Positions 33,454 through 42,454 of a stretch of DNA of 64,000 nt are shown piece by piece. The notes below the pieces were generated by a model, which was given only the letters and a program-made list of their open reading frames with translations, was not told where the DNA came from and ran no database searches. The translations under genes and the position numbers were made by a program. This DNA comes from Firmicutes bacterium UBA2598 (lineage in GTDB: Bacteria; Bacillota; PH28-bin88): NCBI GenBank assembly GCA_002339345.1, contig DDKM01000103.1:1-64000 (forward strand). Reading direction: 5' to 3'. Positions within the stretch are counted from its first letter, which is position 1, and each line of letters starts with the position of its first letter.

Positions 33454-36099
33454 TCACTGGTCCCGGACGGCTGCCTGGGCGGCGGCCAGTCGCGCGATGG
33501 GCACCCGGTATGGTGAACAACTGACAAAATCCAGTCCGATGCGGTGGCAGAATTCGATGGATGCCGGATCACCGCCATGCTCGCCACAGATGCCGATGAG
33601 CAGTTGCGGTTGTACCGACCGGCCGCGCATTACCGCCATTTGCATCAGCTGCCCCACACCTTCCCGATCCAGTACCATAAAGGGATTTTCCGGCAGGATC
33701 TTTTGATCCAGGTAGGCCTGAATGAATTTACCCTCCGCATCATCCCGGGAAAATCCAAGGGTGGTCTGGGTGAGGTCATTGGTGCCAAAGGAGAAGAATT
33801 CCGCCTCCCCGGCGATCTCGCCGGCAGTAATACAAGCCCTGGGTGTCTCAATCATGGTTCCCACCGTGTAGTGAAACTTAACCCCGGTGGCTTCCATGAC
33901 CTCCTCCGCCACGCGTATCGTCTGCTCCTTTAGCAAGGCCAATTCCCGTACATGGATGACCAGCGGGATTTCCACTTCCGGCAGTACCTCATAGCCCTCC
34001 TTGACCAATTGGCTGACTGCCTGAAAAATAGCCCTGGCCTGCATGGCATAGATTTCCGGGTAGGTGATGGCCAGACGGCACCCCCGGTGTCCCAACATGG
34101 GGTTGAACTCCGATAGCGCCCGTACCTTGCGCAGCAATTCCTCCTTGTTGGACAACTCTTCTGGGTCACCGCCGGTGAGTTTCAGGGTGGTGATTTCCAC
34201 CAACAAGTCCTCCGTACTGGGTAAAAACTCATGGAGGGGCGGATCCAGCAGCCGGATACACACCGGATAACCGGCCATGACCTTCAAAATACCATAGAAA
34301 TCTTGTTGCTGCATGGGCAGCAATTTGGCCAAGGCGGCCTCCCTCTCCTGTACATTGGCCGCCAGGATCATTTCCTGCACAATGGGCAGGCGATCCTGGG
34401 CCATGAACATGTGTTCAGTACGGCAAAGCCCAATACCTGCGGCACCAAACTCCCTAGCCTTGGCAGCGTCCTCGGGGGTATCGGCATTGGCCCGCACGCC
34501 CAGGCGACGGGTTTCGTCCGCCCAGGAAAGAAGCACCTTGAATTCATCGCTCAGCTGCGGCTCAATCATGGGCACTTCACCCAGTAGCACCCGGCCGGTT
34601 GCTCCATCGATGGAGATGACATCTCCAGCCCGTACGGTGATCCCATCAGCGGTAAAAGCCCCTTCATGATAGTCAATTTTAACTGCTTCACATCCACATA
34701 CACAGGGTTTCCCCATGCCGCGGGCCACCACCGCCGCATGGCTGGTCATGCCGCCCCGGCTGGTGAGGATGCCCTGGGCTGCCACCATACCGTGGATGTC
34801 ATCGGGGGTGGTTTCCGTGCGGACCAACATTACCTTTTGGCCTTCCCCAGCCAGTTTTTCCGCCATGTCGGCATCAAAAACCACTATGCCGCTGGCCGCC
34901 CCCGGCGATGCGGGCAGGCCCTGGGCAATCACCTGAAGGTTGGCTTTGGGGTCGATGCGGCGGTGCAACAACTGATCCAGTTGGGACGGGTTCACCCGTA
35001 AAAGGGCCTCCTCCTTGGTGATCAGGCCCTCCCGCACCATTTCCACCGCAATGCGGATGGCAGCAGCTGCGGTGCGCTTACCGGTACGGGTTTGCAGGAT
35101 ATAGAGTTTACCCCGCTCAATGGTGAATTCGATGTCCTGCATTTCCCGGTAGTGCTTTTCCAGCAGACCGCAAATCTCGGTAAACTGCCGGTACACCTCG
35201 GGCATCTGTTCCGCCAGGTTGCTGATGGGCTGTGGGGTGCGAATACCCGCCACCACGTCTTCACCTTGGGCATTGATCAGGTATTCGCCATAAAGAAGGT
35301 TTTCACCGGTGGAGGGATTGCGGGTAAAGGCTACCCCGGTACCACAGTCATCACCCATGTTACCAAAGACCATGGACTGGATGTTTACCGCTGTGCCCAA
35401 GTCATCGGAAATTTTGTTCAACCGGCGGTAAATCACCGCCCGCTGGTTGCCCCAGGAATTGAATACCGCCCTGACGGCCAGCATCAGCTGGGTACGGGGA
35501 TCTTCCGGAAAGGGCTGACCGGTATGGCGGACCACCAAGTTTTTATAATGGCTCACAACCTGCCGCAGGTCACCCGCGCTGAGCTGGTTATCAAAGTTCA
35601 CCCCAGCCGCCATCCGCTGGCGCTCAAGCACCCCTTCAAATTCCAGGTGCTCCACTCCCAGCACCACATCACCGAACATCTGGATAAACCGGCGGTAACA
35701 GTCCAAGGCAAACCGCTCATCCCGGGTGGCGGCAATCAGGCCTTCCACCGTTGCATCATTTAAGCCCAGGTTTAAAATGGTATCCATCATCCCGGGCATG
35801 GAAACAGGCGCCCCGGAACGGACGGACACCAGCAACGGGTTTAGGGGATCGCCGAAGCCCTTGCCGGTCTTTTCCTCAATTTCCCGCATGGCTTGGTGGA
35901 TCTGTTCCTCCAACCCGGCCGGAAACAGTTTGCCGGCCTCATTGTAAAGGTTGCACGCCTCGGTGGTGATGGTGAAACCGGGAGGTACCGGCAGGCCGGC
36001 ATTGGTCATTTCCGCCAGGTTAGCCCCCTTGCCCCCCAACAGGGCCTTCATGTCCGCCTTTCCTTCGGAAAAATGATATACGTATTTCCTATCGCCCAT
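33454..36099 (-). CDS. ppdK: Pyruvate, phosphate dikinase
   Basis: An 881-residue enzyme interconverting pyruvate, ATP and Pi with PEP, AMP and PPi. The N-terminal ATP-grasp domain shows GGKGANLAEM, the swivelling phospho-His domain has GGMTSHAAVVARGMGKPCV (His accepts phosphate; the preceding Thr is the regulatory site), and the C-terminal PEP/pyruvate barrel has FGTNDLTQTT and CGEHGGDP. ATG at 36099 is the family start; 52 upstream codons in frame lie inside ppsR. It overlaps the ppsR 3' end by 11 bases. Confidence 0.96.
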   Translation of the reverse strand: MGDRKYVYHFSEGKADMKALLGGKGANLAEMTNAGLPVPPGFTITTEACNLYNEAGKLFPAGLEEQIHQAMREIEEKTGKGFGDPLNPLLVSVRSGAPVSMPGMMDTILNLGLNDATVEGLIAATRDERFALDCYRRFIQMFGDVVLGVEHLEFEGVLERQRMAAGVNFDNQLSAGDLRQVVSHYKNLVVRHTGQPFPEDPRTQLMLAVRAVFNSWGNQRAVIYRRLNKISDDLGTAVNIQSMVFGNMGDDCGTGVAFTRNPSTGENLLYGEYLINAQGEDVVAGIRTPQPISNLAEQMPEVYRQFTEICGLLEKHYREMQDIEFTIERGKLYILQTRTGKRTAAAAIRIAVEMVREGLITKEEALLRVNPSQLDQLLHRRIDPKANLQVIAQGLPASPGAASGIVVFDADMAEKLAGEGQKVMLVRTETTPDDIHGMVAAQGILTSRGGMTSHAAVVARGMGKPCVCGCEAVKIDYHEGAFTADGITVRAGDVISIDGATGRVLLGEVPMIEPQLSDEFKVLLSWADETRRLGVRANADTPEDAAKAREFGAAGIGLCRTEHMFMAQDRLPIVQEMILAANVQEREAALAKLLPMQQQDFYGILKVMAGYPVCIRLLDPPLHEFLPSTEDLLVEITTLKLTGGDPEELSNKEELLRKVRALSEFNPMLGHRGCRLAITYPEIYAMQARAIFQAVSQLVKEGYEVLPEVEIPLVIHVRELALLKEQTIRVAEEVMEATGVKFHYTVGTMIETPRACITAGEIAGEAEFFSFGTNDLTQTTLGFSRDDAEGKFIQAYLDQKILPENPFMVLDREGVGQLMQMAVMRGRSVQPQLLIGICGEHGGDPASIEFCHRIGLDFVSCSPYRVPIARLAAAQAAVRDQ

Positions 36100-36901
36100 A
36101 TCGCTCCCCCTTCTGGTAAATCTCCAGCACCTTGCTGGCTGTCTCCTCAACCGCCCGGTTGGTGACATCAATGATCGGGCAGCCGATGCGCTGCATGATA
36201 CCATGGGCATAGTCCAGTTCCAGCAAGATTCGCTGTTTGCTGGCATAATCCGCACTAGCGCTCAAGCCCAGGGTCTTCAACCGTTCTTGCCTGATACTGT
36301 TTAGCTGGCCGGCATCAATGGTGAGACCGACCACCTTGCGGACCGGTAATTTGAATAGCTCATCCGGGGGGGCCACCTCCGGCACCAGGGGCACATTGGC
36401 TACCTTAATGCGCTTGTGGGCCAGATACATGGAAACTGGCGTCTTGGACGTGCGGGAAACCCCAATCAACACTATGTCGGCATTCAAAAGCCCGCGGGGG
36501 TCCTTGCCGTCATCATATTTGACGGCAAACTCCACCGCCTCCACCTTGCGGAAATACTGCTCATCCAATTTCCGCAGCAATCCCACCTCCAGGCGGGGGT
36601 TGACACGGCTAACATGGGCAATGGCCTCCACCATTGGCCCCAGGATGTCCACCGCCGGTACCTGACACTGCTGTGAGAGTTCCTGCATCCTTGCTTTGAA
36701 CTCCGGCAGGATCAGGGTGTAAGCAATTACCGCATTACTTCCGCTGGCTTCTTCCACAACTTCCTCAAGGTGCCTGATATCACTTACATATGGTACCCGC
36801 CGGATCTCAACCTGGCCGGAGTCAAACTGGCTGGCGGCGGCCCTGGCGACAAATTCCGCAGTTTCGCCAAGGGAATCCGATACCACATACACCACCGGCA
36901 T
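36089..36901 (-). CDS. PPDK regulatory kinase/phosphorylase (PSRP, DUF299)
   Basis: A 270-residue bifunctional protein that inactivates PPDK by ADP-dependent phosphorylation of the Thr near its catalytic His and reactivates it by Pi-dependent removal. The opening VYVVSDSLGETAE and the P-loop GVSRTSKTPVS (about residues 148-158) identify the family (YqfL). It lies between a CcpN-like regulator and ppdK, its target, with translational overlap into ppdK. Confidence 0.95.
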   Translation of the reverse strand: MPVVYVVSDSLGETAEFVARAAASQFDSGQVEIRRVPYVSDIRHLEEVVEEASGSNAVIAYTLILPEFKARMQELSQQCQVPAVDILGPMVEAIAHVSRVNPRLEVGLLRKLDEQYFRKVEAVEFAVKYDDGKDPRGLLNADIVLIGVSRTSKTPVSMYLAHKRIKVANVPLVPEVAPPDELFKLPVRKVVGLTIDAGQLNSIRQERLKTLGLSASADYASKQRILLELDYAHGIMQRIGCPIIDVTNRAVEETASKVLEIYQKGERYGR

Positions 36902-36942
36902 CCCATTGCTAGTGATGGAAAACCCCTCCTCTTTGAATGGTG

Positions 36943-37596
36943 TTATCTGCCCTCTCCAAGTTCCATAAACAACCGGGTGATGGTGGTCTTGGTAATCCGC
37001 CCAATCACCTGCAGGGACTCCCTCCCCTTTCCGCCGGGGTCTGGCAGGGGCCGCACAACCGGTAAGGAGTTTACTTCCTGCTCAATCATCCTCCTGGCAG
37101 CGGCATAAACCGTTTCCTCCGGCAGAACGGTGACCACATTAGGCATCCGGGTCATCAGCACCGCCACCGGCACCTGCCTTAGTTCCGTTTGCCCCAGGCT
37201 GGCCTTGAGCATGTCCTTGCGGGAGATCACCCCCTCCAGGATACTGCCATCGCTGACCACTGCCAGGGTGCCCACGTTTTCAGTAAACATGGTGACGATG
37301 GCATCGTACGCTGAAGTGGTTTCCCTGACCACAACCGGAATGGACTTGCAGTCCTGTACCAGCAAACGCCGGATTTCCTCCGCCGCTACGGTACGCGGTG
37401 AGCGGCCGCTGTAAAAATAGCCCACCCGGGGCCTGGCCTCCAGGATACCGGACATGGTTAAAATGGTCAGGTCAGGCCGCAGGGTGGCCCTGCTCACAGC
37501 CAGTTCACTGGCGATCTGCTCACCGGTTACCGGTCCGCGCCCCTTTACAATGTCCACGATCCTCTCCTGTCTGGGCGAAAGCTGAATATGGTTCAC
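36943..37596 (-). CDS. CcpN-like repressor (HTH plus two CBS domains)
   Basis: A 217-residue regulator. Residues 1-65 form a winged helix-turn-helix (QERIVDIVKGRGPVTGEQIASELAVSRATLRPDL, in parts), and residues 80-205 hold a CBS pair (DCKSIPVVV..., VAVLMTRMPNVVTVLP...). CcpN in B. subtilis represses gluconeogenic genes and responds to ATP/ADP. Its place just ahead of ppsR-ppdK points to control of the pyruvate-PEP step. GTG start with AGGA close upstream; twin repeats lie in its own promoter region. Confidence 0.9.
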   Translation of the reverse strand: MNHIQLSPRQERIVDIVKGRGPVTGEQIASELAVSRATLRPDLTILTMSGILEARPRVGYFYSGRSPRTVAAEEIRRLLVQDCKSIPVVVRETTSAYDAIVTMFTENVGTLAVVSDGSILEGVISRKDMLKASLGQTELRQVPVAVLMTRMPNVVTVLPEETVYAAARRMIEQEVNSLPVVRPLPDPGGKGRESLQVIGRITKTTITRLFMELGEGR

Positions 37597-37619
37597 CGCC
37601 TTCCTGACCGGTATTGTGT

Positions 37620-37650
37620 TATACTATATGCTCAATTATATATACTATAT
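37620..37650. promoter_or_regulatory. Twin operator candidate upstream of ccpN-like gene
   Basis: The ten-base word TATACTATAT occurs at 37620-37629 and again at 37641-37650, start to start 21 bases (two helical turns), in the AT-rich stretch just upstream of the GTG. The spacing suits a dimeric repressor bound on one DNA face, perhaps autoregulation. Confidence 0.45.
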
Positions 37651-37710
37651 CCCCACAAAGAATCCTGCCACTTGTGGACGGTGGTAATGCCGGATAAATA
37701 TCCAACTGAG

Positions 37711-37739
37711 GAAAAAGCCCGGCCATACCGGGCTTTTTC
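37711..37739. terminator. Bidirectional terminator after glyS
   Basis: GAAAAAGCCCGG and CCGGGCTTTTTC with a five-base loop. T-runs on both strands; it ends glyQS on the minus strand. Confidence 0.85.
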
Positions 37740-37750
37740 CTGCATGGTAA

Positions 37751-39829
37751 CTAAGGTACGATACGTGATAAATCGGCAATACTGCCCATGTAATCGGCGA
37801 TGGACTTTAACAGCGCCAGGCGGTTTTGCCTGATGCGGTGATCATCCGTCATCACCATCACCCCACCGAAAAAGCCGTCGATGGCCTCCTTGATGGACGC
37901 CAGGGCCTCCAGTGCGCCATAGTAATCATCACTGGCCAGGTGCTTCCCGGCGCGGGCCTGGGCCAAAGTAAAGGCCTGGAACAGATCGTGTTCCACCCCA
38001 TCGGTGAAAACCGCCGGATCCACCAGACCGGGGGAAACCTGTTTGGCCAGGTTGTAGACCCGGTTAAAGGCCACCAGCAGGGCGTCAAAACCCTGGCTTT
38101 GCCTGAACCTGGCCAGCGCCTCCGCCCGCCTGAGGGCGTTGGTGGGGTTATCCGCCCCGGCAGCCAGGACGGCCTTTGCCACATCATAGCCAATTCCCCG
38201 GTCCTCCAGGATATTTTCCATCCGCTGTTGGAAAAAGGCACTGACCTCCCGGACCACCGTGTCCTCCGGCAGCTGCAGGGTGACCTGTTCGGCATAGCCC
38301 TGGTAAGCAGCCGTCACCAGCTCCCGCAGGGATAGGCTGAACCCGCCCTGCAGCAAGATATGGCAGATGCCTAGGGCTTGGCGCCGGAGGGCATAGGGAT
38401 CCTGTGACCCGGTGGGCTGAATGCCAATGGCAAAACACCCCACAATATTGTCCATCTTATCCGCCAGGGCCACCAAGGTACCTGCCGGGCTGGTGGGAAG
38501 GACATCCCCGGCAAACCGGGGCTGGTAGTGTTCCCGAATACCCTCACAAACACCCGGCTTTTCCCCGCTATGGGCGGCGTAATAAGCACCCATGATACCT
38601 TGTAATTCAGGAAACTCATAGACCATGTTGGTGACCAGGTCTGCTTTGGCCAGCCACCCACAGCGGCGGGCATCGGCGACGGCTTCCGCCGGATATCCCA
38701 GCAATTCCCCCAGGTAACCCGTCAGCCGCTGGATGCGCTGGGTCTTTTGGTAAAGGGTGCCCAGGCTTTCCTGAAACACAATGGCCTGCAGTTTTTCCAC
38801 CCGGTCCGCCAGGGGTGTTTTCAGGTCCTCCTGGTAGAAGAAGGCAGCATCGGCCAGACGGGCTCGCAGCACCTTTTCATTGCCCGCCCGCACCACATCA
38901 AGCCCGTCTCGGGTACCGTTACGGATGGTGATAAATATAGGCAGCAGCCGTCCCCCTTCATCCAGCACCGGGAAGTAACGCTGGTGCTCCTTCATGGGGG
39001 TGATGAGCACCTCCTGGGGCAGATGAAGGTAGGACTGGGCAAAACTGCCGCACAGGGCGGTGGGATACTCCAGCAGGTGTGTCAGTTCATCCAGCAGTTC
39101 CGGATCCTCCTCCACCCGTCCGCCCTCAGACTGTGCCAATTGATTAATCTGCTCCCAGATCATCGCCTTGCGGCGGTTCTGGTCGGCAATGACATAATTG
39201 GCTTCCAGGGCTGACAGGTATTCCGCCGGCTGCCGGATTTCCACCCCTTGACTGCCCAGGAAGCGGTGGCCGCGGGAAAGACGCCCGCTGTGGACACCGG
39301 CAATCTCCAAAGGTATGACCGTTTCCCCCAGCAGGGCCACCAGCCAGCGGATGGGACGGGCAAAGCGTTTGTCATAATAAGCCCATCGCATGGGTTTGGG
39401 GAAGGAAAGACTGTCCACCAGATCGGATAGCAGGCCGGGCAGCACCTCCGCCGCCGGGCCGCCCCTTTCCTGCCGGACGGCAAATACATAGGCACCCTGG
39501 GGCGTTTCCCTGACTACCAGTGTCTCCACATCAACCCCCTGGGAGCGGGCAAAGCCCTCCGCCGCCTTGGTTGGTTTGCCACCAGCATCAAAGGCCACCT
39601 TTACCGCCGGGCCCTTCACCTCCTGGCTGAGGTCCGCCTGCAACTCCGCCAGCCCTGTCACCAAAAGGGCCAGCCGCCGCGGGGTGCCGTAGGTCTTTAA
39701 TCCATCGTAGGATAGCCTGTGCTGGGCCAGTGCCACTGACGCGTTTTGTTCAAGCTGCTGCAACACCGGTGTCATAAATCGGGCGGGTATTTCCTCGGTG
39801 CCTATTTCCAATAACAGGTCCTTAGCCAT
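37751..39829 (-). CDS. glyS: Glycyl-tRNA synthetase beta subunit
   Basis: A 692-residue subunit of the heterotetrameric bacterial glycyl-tRNA synthetase. The N-terminal LLLEIGTEEIPARF is diagnostic; an HD-like region (AKADLVTNMVYEFPELQGIMGAYYA) and DALRRQALGICHIL follow, and the C-terminal anticodon-binding domain is complete. ATG follows the glyQ stop directly (TAAATG) with GAGGAGG upstream. Normal length. Confidence 0.97.
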   Translation of the reverse strand: MAKDLLLEIGTEEIPARFMTPVLQQLEQNASVALAQHRLSYDGLKTYGTPRRLALLVTGLAELQADLSQEVKGPAVKVAFDAGGKPTKAAEGFARSQGVDVETLVVRETPQGAYVFAVRQERGGPAAEVLPGLLSDLVDSLSFPKPMRWAYYDKRFARPIRWLVALLGETVIPLEIAGVHSGRLSRGHRFLGSQGVEIRQPAEYLSALEANYVIADQNRRKAMIWEQINQLAQSEGGRVEEDPELLDELTHLLEYPTALCGSFAQSYLHLPQEVLITPMKEHQRYFPVLDEGGRLLPIFITIRNGTRDGLDVVRAGNEKVLRARLADAAFFYQEDLKTPLADRVEKLQAIVFQESLGTLYQKTQRIQRLTGYLGELLGYPAEAVADARRCGWLAKADLVTNMVYEFPELQGIMGAYYAAHSGEKPGVCEGIREHYQPRFAGDVLPTSPAGTLVALADKMDNIVGCFAIGIQPTGSQDPYALRRQALGICHILLQGGFSLSLRELVTAAYQGYAEQVTLQLPEDTVVREVSAFFQQRMENILEDRGIGYDVAKAVLAAGADNPTNALRRAEALARFRQSQGFDALLVAFNRVYNLAKQVSPGLVDPAVFTDGVEHDLFQAFTLAQARAGKHLASDDYYGALEALASIKEAIDGFFGGVMVMTDDHRIRQNRLALLKSIADYMGSIADLSRIVP

Positions 39830-40771
39830 TTACCTGTCCTCCTCTTCCAGCACGGTGCCCTTAGCTTCCAGTTGATCCAATCCCAGCCTGGTGCGCAGGG
39901 CGGGATCCTTGATGAGAGGGTAGCCCAACCGCTCCCGCTGGCTGATGTAACCCTGGGCACACAGTCTCGCCAGCTGGCGTACCCGGGTAATGAACCCCGT
40001 TCTTTCCGTCACACTGATGGCACCCCGGGCATCCAGCAGGTTAAAGGTGTGGGAACACTTGAGGCAATAGTCATAGGCCGGCTGGACCAGGCCCAATTCA
40101 ATCACCCGTTTGCATTCCCTTTCGTACATTTCAAAAAGATTAAACAACATGGTGGTGTCCGCCACCTCGAAGTTGTAGGTGGAGTAATCCACCTCCCCCT
40201 GGTGATGGACATCACCGTAGGTGATGCCGTCAACCCAAACAATATCGAACACACTGTCCTTCTGCTGGATGAACATGGCCAACCGTTCAATGCCATATGT
40301 TATTTCCGCACAGACGGGGTGACAGTCCAGCCCACCGCACTGCTGGAAGTAGGTAAACTGGGTCACCTCCATGCCGTCCAGCCATACCTCCCAGCCCAGA
40401 CCCCAAGCCCCCAAAGTGGGCGATTCCCAGTTATCCTCCACAAACCGGATGTCGTGCTGCAGGGGATCAATGCCGATGTGCCGCAGGCTGTCCAGGTACA
40501 TTTCCTGCACATTGTCCGGCGATGGTTTCAGGATGACCTGGTACTGGTAATAATGCTGCAGGCGGTTAGGGTTCTCGCCGTACCGCCCGTCGGTAGGACG
40601 GCGGGAGGGCTCTACATAGGCCACATTCCACGGCTCCGGGCCAAGGGCCCGCAGGAAGGTGGCCGGGTGCATGGTACCAGCCCCTTTTTCCATGTCATAG
40701 GGCTGCTGGATGATGCAGCCCCGTTCTCCCCAAAACTGGTTCAGGGCTAGAATCAACTCCTGAAAATTCAT
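39830..40771 (-). CDS. glyQ: Glycyl-tRNA synthetase alpha subunit
   Basis: A 313-residue catalytic subunit. Typical segments are FWGERGCIIQQPYDMEKGAGTMHP, EPSRRPTDGRYGENPNRLQHYYQYQV (in parts) and LDWEVWLDGMEVTQFTYFQQ-like core (GLGWEVWLDGMEVTQF). The C-terminal 15 residues are a charged tail (EAKGTVLEEEDR). ATG with AAGGAGG upstream. Expression is probably set by the T-box leader. Confidence 0.97.
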   Translation of the reverse strand: MNFQELILALNQFWGERGCIIQQPYDMEKGAGTMHPATFLRALGPEPWNVAYVEPSRRPTDGRYGENPNRLQHYYQYQVILKPSPDNVQEMYLDSLRHIGIDPLQHDIRFVEDNWESPTLGAWGLGWEVWLDGMEVTQFTYFQQCGGLDCHPVCAEITYGIERLAMFIQQKDSVFDIVWVDGITYGDVHHQGEVDYSTYNFEVADTTMLFNLFEMYERECKRVIELGLVQPAYDYCLKCSHTFNLLDARGAISVTERTGFITRVRQLARLCAQGYISQRERLGYPLIKDPALRTRLGLDQLEAKGTVLEEEDR

Positions 40772-40792
40772 TGGTAAACCTCCTTTGTGCTA

Positions 40793-41030
40793 AAAATAAA
40801 ACCTCCCACTCCTGGCACAGCGCCAGGGACGAGAGGTTTTCCCGCGGTTCCACCCTGTTTAGCCGGTTTCACCCGGCCCCCTTGTTCAAAGCAGGTTTTA
40901 CTCACCGGTTACCCGGTTTTCCTCCTGCGGCTCCGGGACGCCGGGCAATGGTGGTAGTTGACCGGATTTCACCCGCCCCGGCTCTCTATACAACCCCTTC
41001 CATGCCCCTTCCCTTCACGGCCCGTATTTT
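40793..41030 (-). promoter_or_regulatory. T-box leader of glyQS
   Basis: The minus strand carries the T-box core AGGGTGGAACCGCGGG (40856-40841). It is followed by a terminator hairpin with arms AACCTC/GAGGTT and CCTGGC/GCCAGG, then TTTTATTTTT (40838-40793). The upstream stem I region begins near 41030 and contains AGAGAGCCGG. Uncharged tRNA-Gly would stabilise the antiterminator. The specifier codon could not be read with certainty; GGC lies in the expected region. Confidence 0.9.
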
Positions 41031-41036
41031 TTCTCC

Positions 41037-41065
41037 AATGTAGCAAACGGCGCAAAATTTGTCAA
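41037..41065 (-). promoter_or_regulatory. Promoter of the glyQS T-box transcript
   Basis: Minus strand TTGACA (41065-41060), 17 bases, TACATT (41042-41037). The -35 box contains the TGA stop codon of the upstream gene. Confidence 0.75.
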
Positions 41066-41484
41066 TGCCCCTGCTGGAGGGGATGATTTTCCACCTCTCC
41101 GCTGGCCTTTTCCAGTTCCAAAGAGTACCTGTTCAGCATGGCCGCCACTGTACCCACCCCGGTCAGGATCGCCAGCTCGGTGCTGGCCAGTACTCCCAAC
41201 AATCCCAATGCCCCTACGGTGGCCGGGAATTCATAAACAGTTTCCCCGTCCCGCTTCAGGCGCACCTTAGTCACATTGCCTTTTTGGAAAAGCCCTTTTA
41301 ACTGGGTCATAATCTGGTGGCCCTTGGTCTGCAATGTCTCCTCCCAGGGACGCCCCTGGTTTTCCAGCCTGACCAGGGCCTCCACCACATCACCGCCCGT
41401 TGCCTCCAGGGCCTCCTTGGCCTCCCGGATGGATACATCCAACCTCTCCCGGATCAGGTCGATTTTCTCCAGGGTAATGCTCAC
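41062..41484 (-). CDS. UBA-like / DUF4342 protein
   Basis: A 140-residue protein. Residues 1-45 resemble the UBA/EF-Ts N-terminal helical domain (LDVSIREAKEALEATGGDVVEALVRLE), and residues 55-130 are the DUF4342 region with a hydrophobic stretch (GALGLLGVLASTELAIL) that may be a membrane helix. Function unknown. GTG start after GGGAGG. It lies between recO and the glyQS leader, where this family is often found in Clostridia. Confidence 0.8.
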   Translation of the reverse strand: MSITLEKIDLIRERLDVSIREAKEALEATGGDVVEALVRLENQGRPWEETLQTKGHQIMTQLKGLFQKGNVTKVRLKRDGETVYEFPATVGALGLLGVLASTELAILTGVGTVAAMLNRYSLELEKASGEVENHPLQQGH

Positions 41485-41636
41485 TTTTGCCCCACCTCCC
41501 TGTATGTGTGCTGGGTGTGAATAACAATCTTTGGATACAGTGTTCCCCTATTATCCATTCCTTATGTAATAAGCCGGTAATTGAAGGACTTGATGCATGG
41601 AAAGAGGGGCCTGCTCCCGGAGGCACCGGTAATTGT

Positions 41637-42401
41637 TCACCGGTCCCGGGGCAGGCTCCCGATTTCGTTGAGGAAGTCACGGCTTCGCAACCTTTTTTCT
41701 AACCTGTAGGTGATGAAGTTTTGCATCAGCGTCCCCAGCTCCACCAGGGTTTCCGGTGGCAGATGCAGTCGTGGTAGGGCCTTGGGGTCCGCCTGTAACA
41801 AAAAACCCATCACCTGTACGGTGGCCGTGCCGCTCATCCTCGCCCCGGGGTCCGCACCAGCACAGCCGGGGCACAACACCCCACCGGCAGCCGCGCTAAA
41901 GGGCACCTTCCCCCCTACCCGGGCCAATTCACCGCCGCACACGGCACAGGCGTGTAAAATCGGGCGGTAGCCAAGGATATGCATCAACTGCAGGTCGAAG
42001 TAGCGGCAGGCCATGGCACCCCCGACCACTGGCAGCAGGTGCATGATGGCCCCCAACAGCCGGAAAACCCTACGGTTGGGTTCCCGCTCCGGTACCATCC
42101 CTTCCACCAATTCCGCCAGGTAAGTGGCATGGGCCAGGTGGTCCAGATCCTGGTGCACGGCATGAAACGCCTCCAACAGTTGTCCTTGGGTGACGGTATC
42201 CATAGTCCGGCCCTTATATAGCTGCAAATCGGACAGGGTTAGGGGCTGGACCGCCCCCCGCAGACGACTGGTGGGCCGCCGTACCCCTTTGACGATAGCA
42301 GTGAATTTACCCTGATCCCGGCCATAAAGGGTCAGGATTTTATCCGCTTCACCGTAATCCCGGGAACGTAAAATAAAGGCCTCCGCCCGGTAATAACCCA
42401 A
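41637..42401 (-). CDS. recO: DNA repair protein RecO
   Basis: A 254-residue recombination mediator that helps load RecA onto SSB-coated DNA. The OB-fold N-terminus (AEAFILRSRDYGEADKILTLYG) and zinc site CAVCGGEL...CPGCAG are clear. The TTG start has a run of G nine bases upstream. Gene order era-recO is conserved in Firmicutes. Confidence 0.93.
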   Translation of the reverse strand: MGYYRAEAFILRSRDYGEADKILTLYGRDQGKFTAIVKGVRRPTSRLRGAVQPLTLSDLQLYKGRTMDTVTQGQLLEAFHAVHQDLDHLAHATYLAELVEGMVPEREPNRRVFRLLGAIMHLLPVVGGAMACRYFDLQLMHILGYRPILHACAVCGGELARVGGKVPFSAAAGGVLCPGCAGADPGARMSGTATVQVMGFLLQADPKALPRLHLPPETLVELGTLMQNFITYRLEKRLRSRDFLNEIGSLPRDR

Positions 42402-42454
42402 TCTTCCATACCCCCCCGGCCGAACCCAGCCACCATGGAACTAACCACCGGTGA

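Noticed and set aside
36100..36255. 52-codon extension of ppdK
   Set aside because: It lies inside ppsR and lacks an SD; MGDRKYVYHF is the standard PPDK start.
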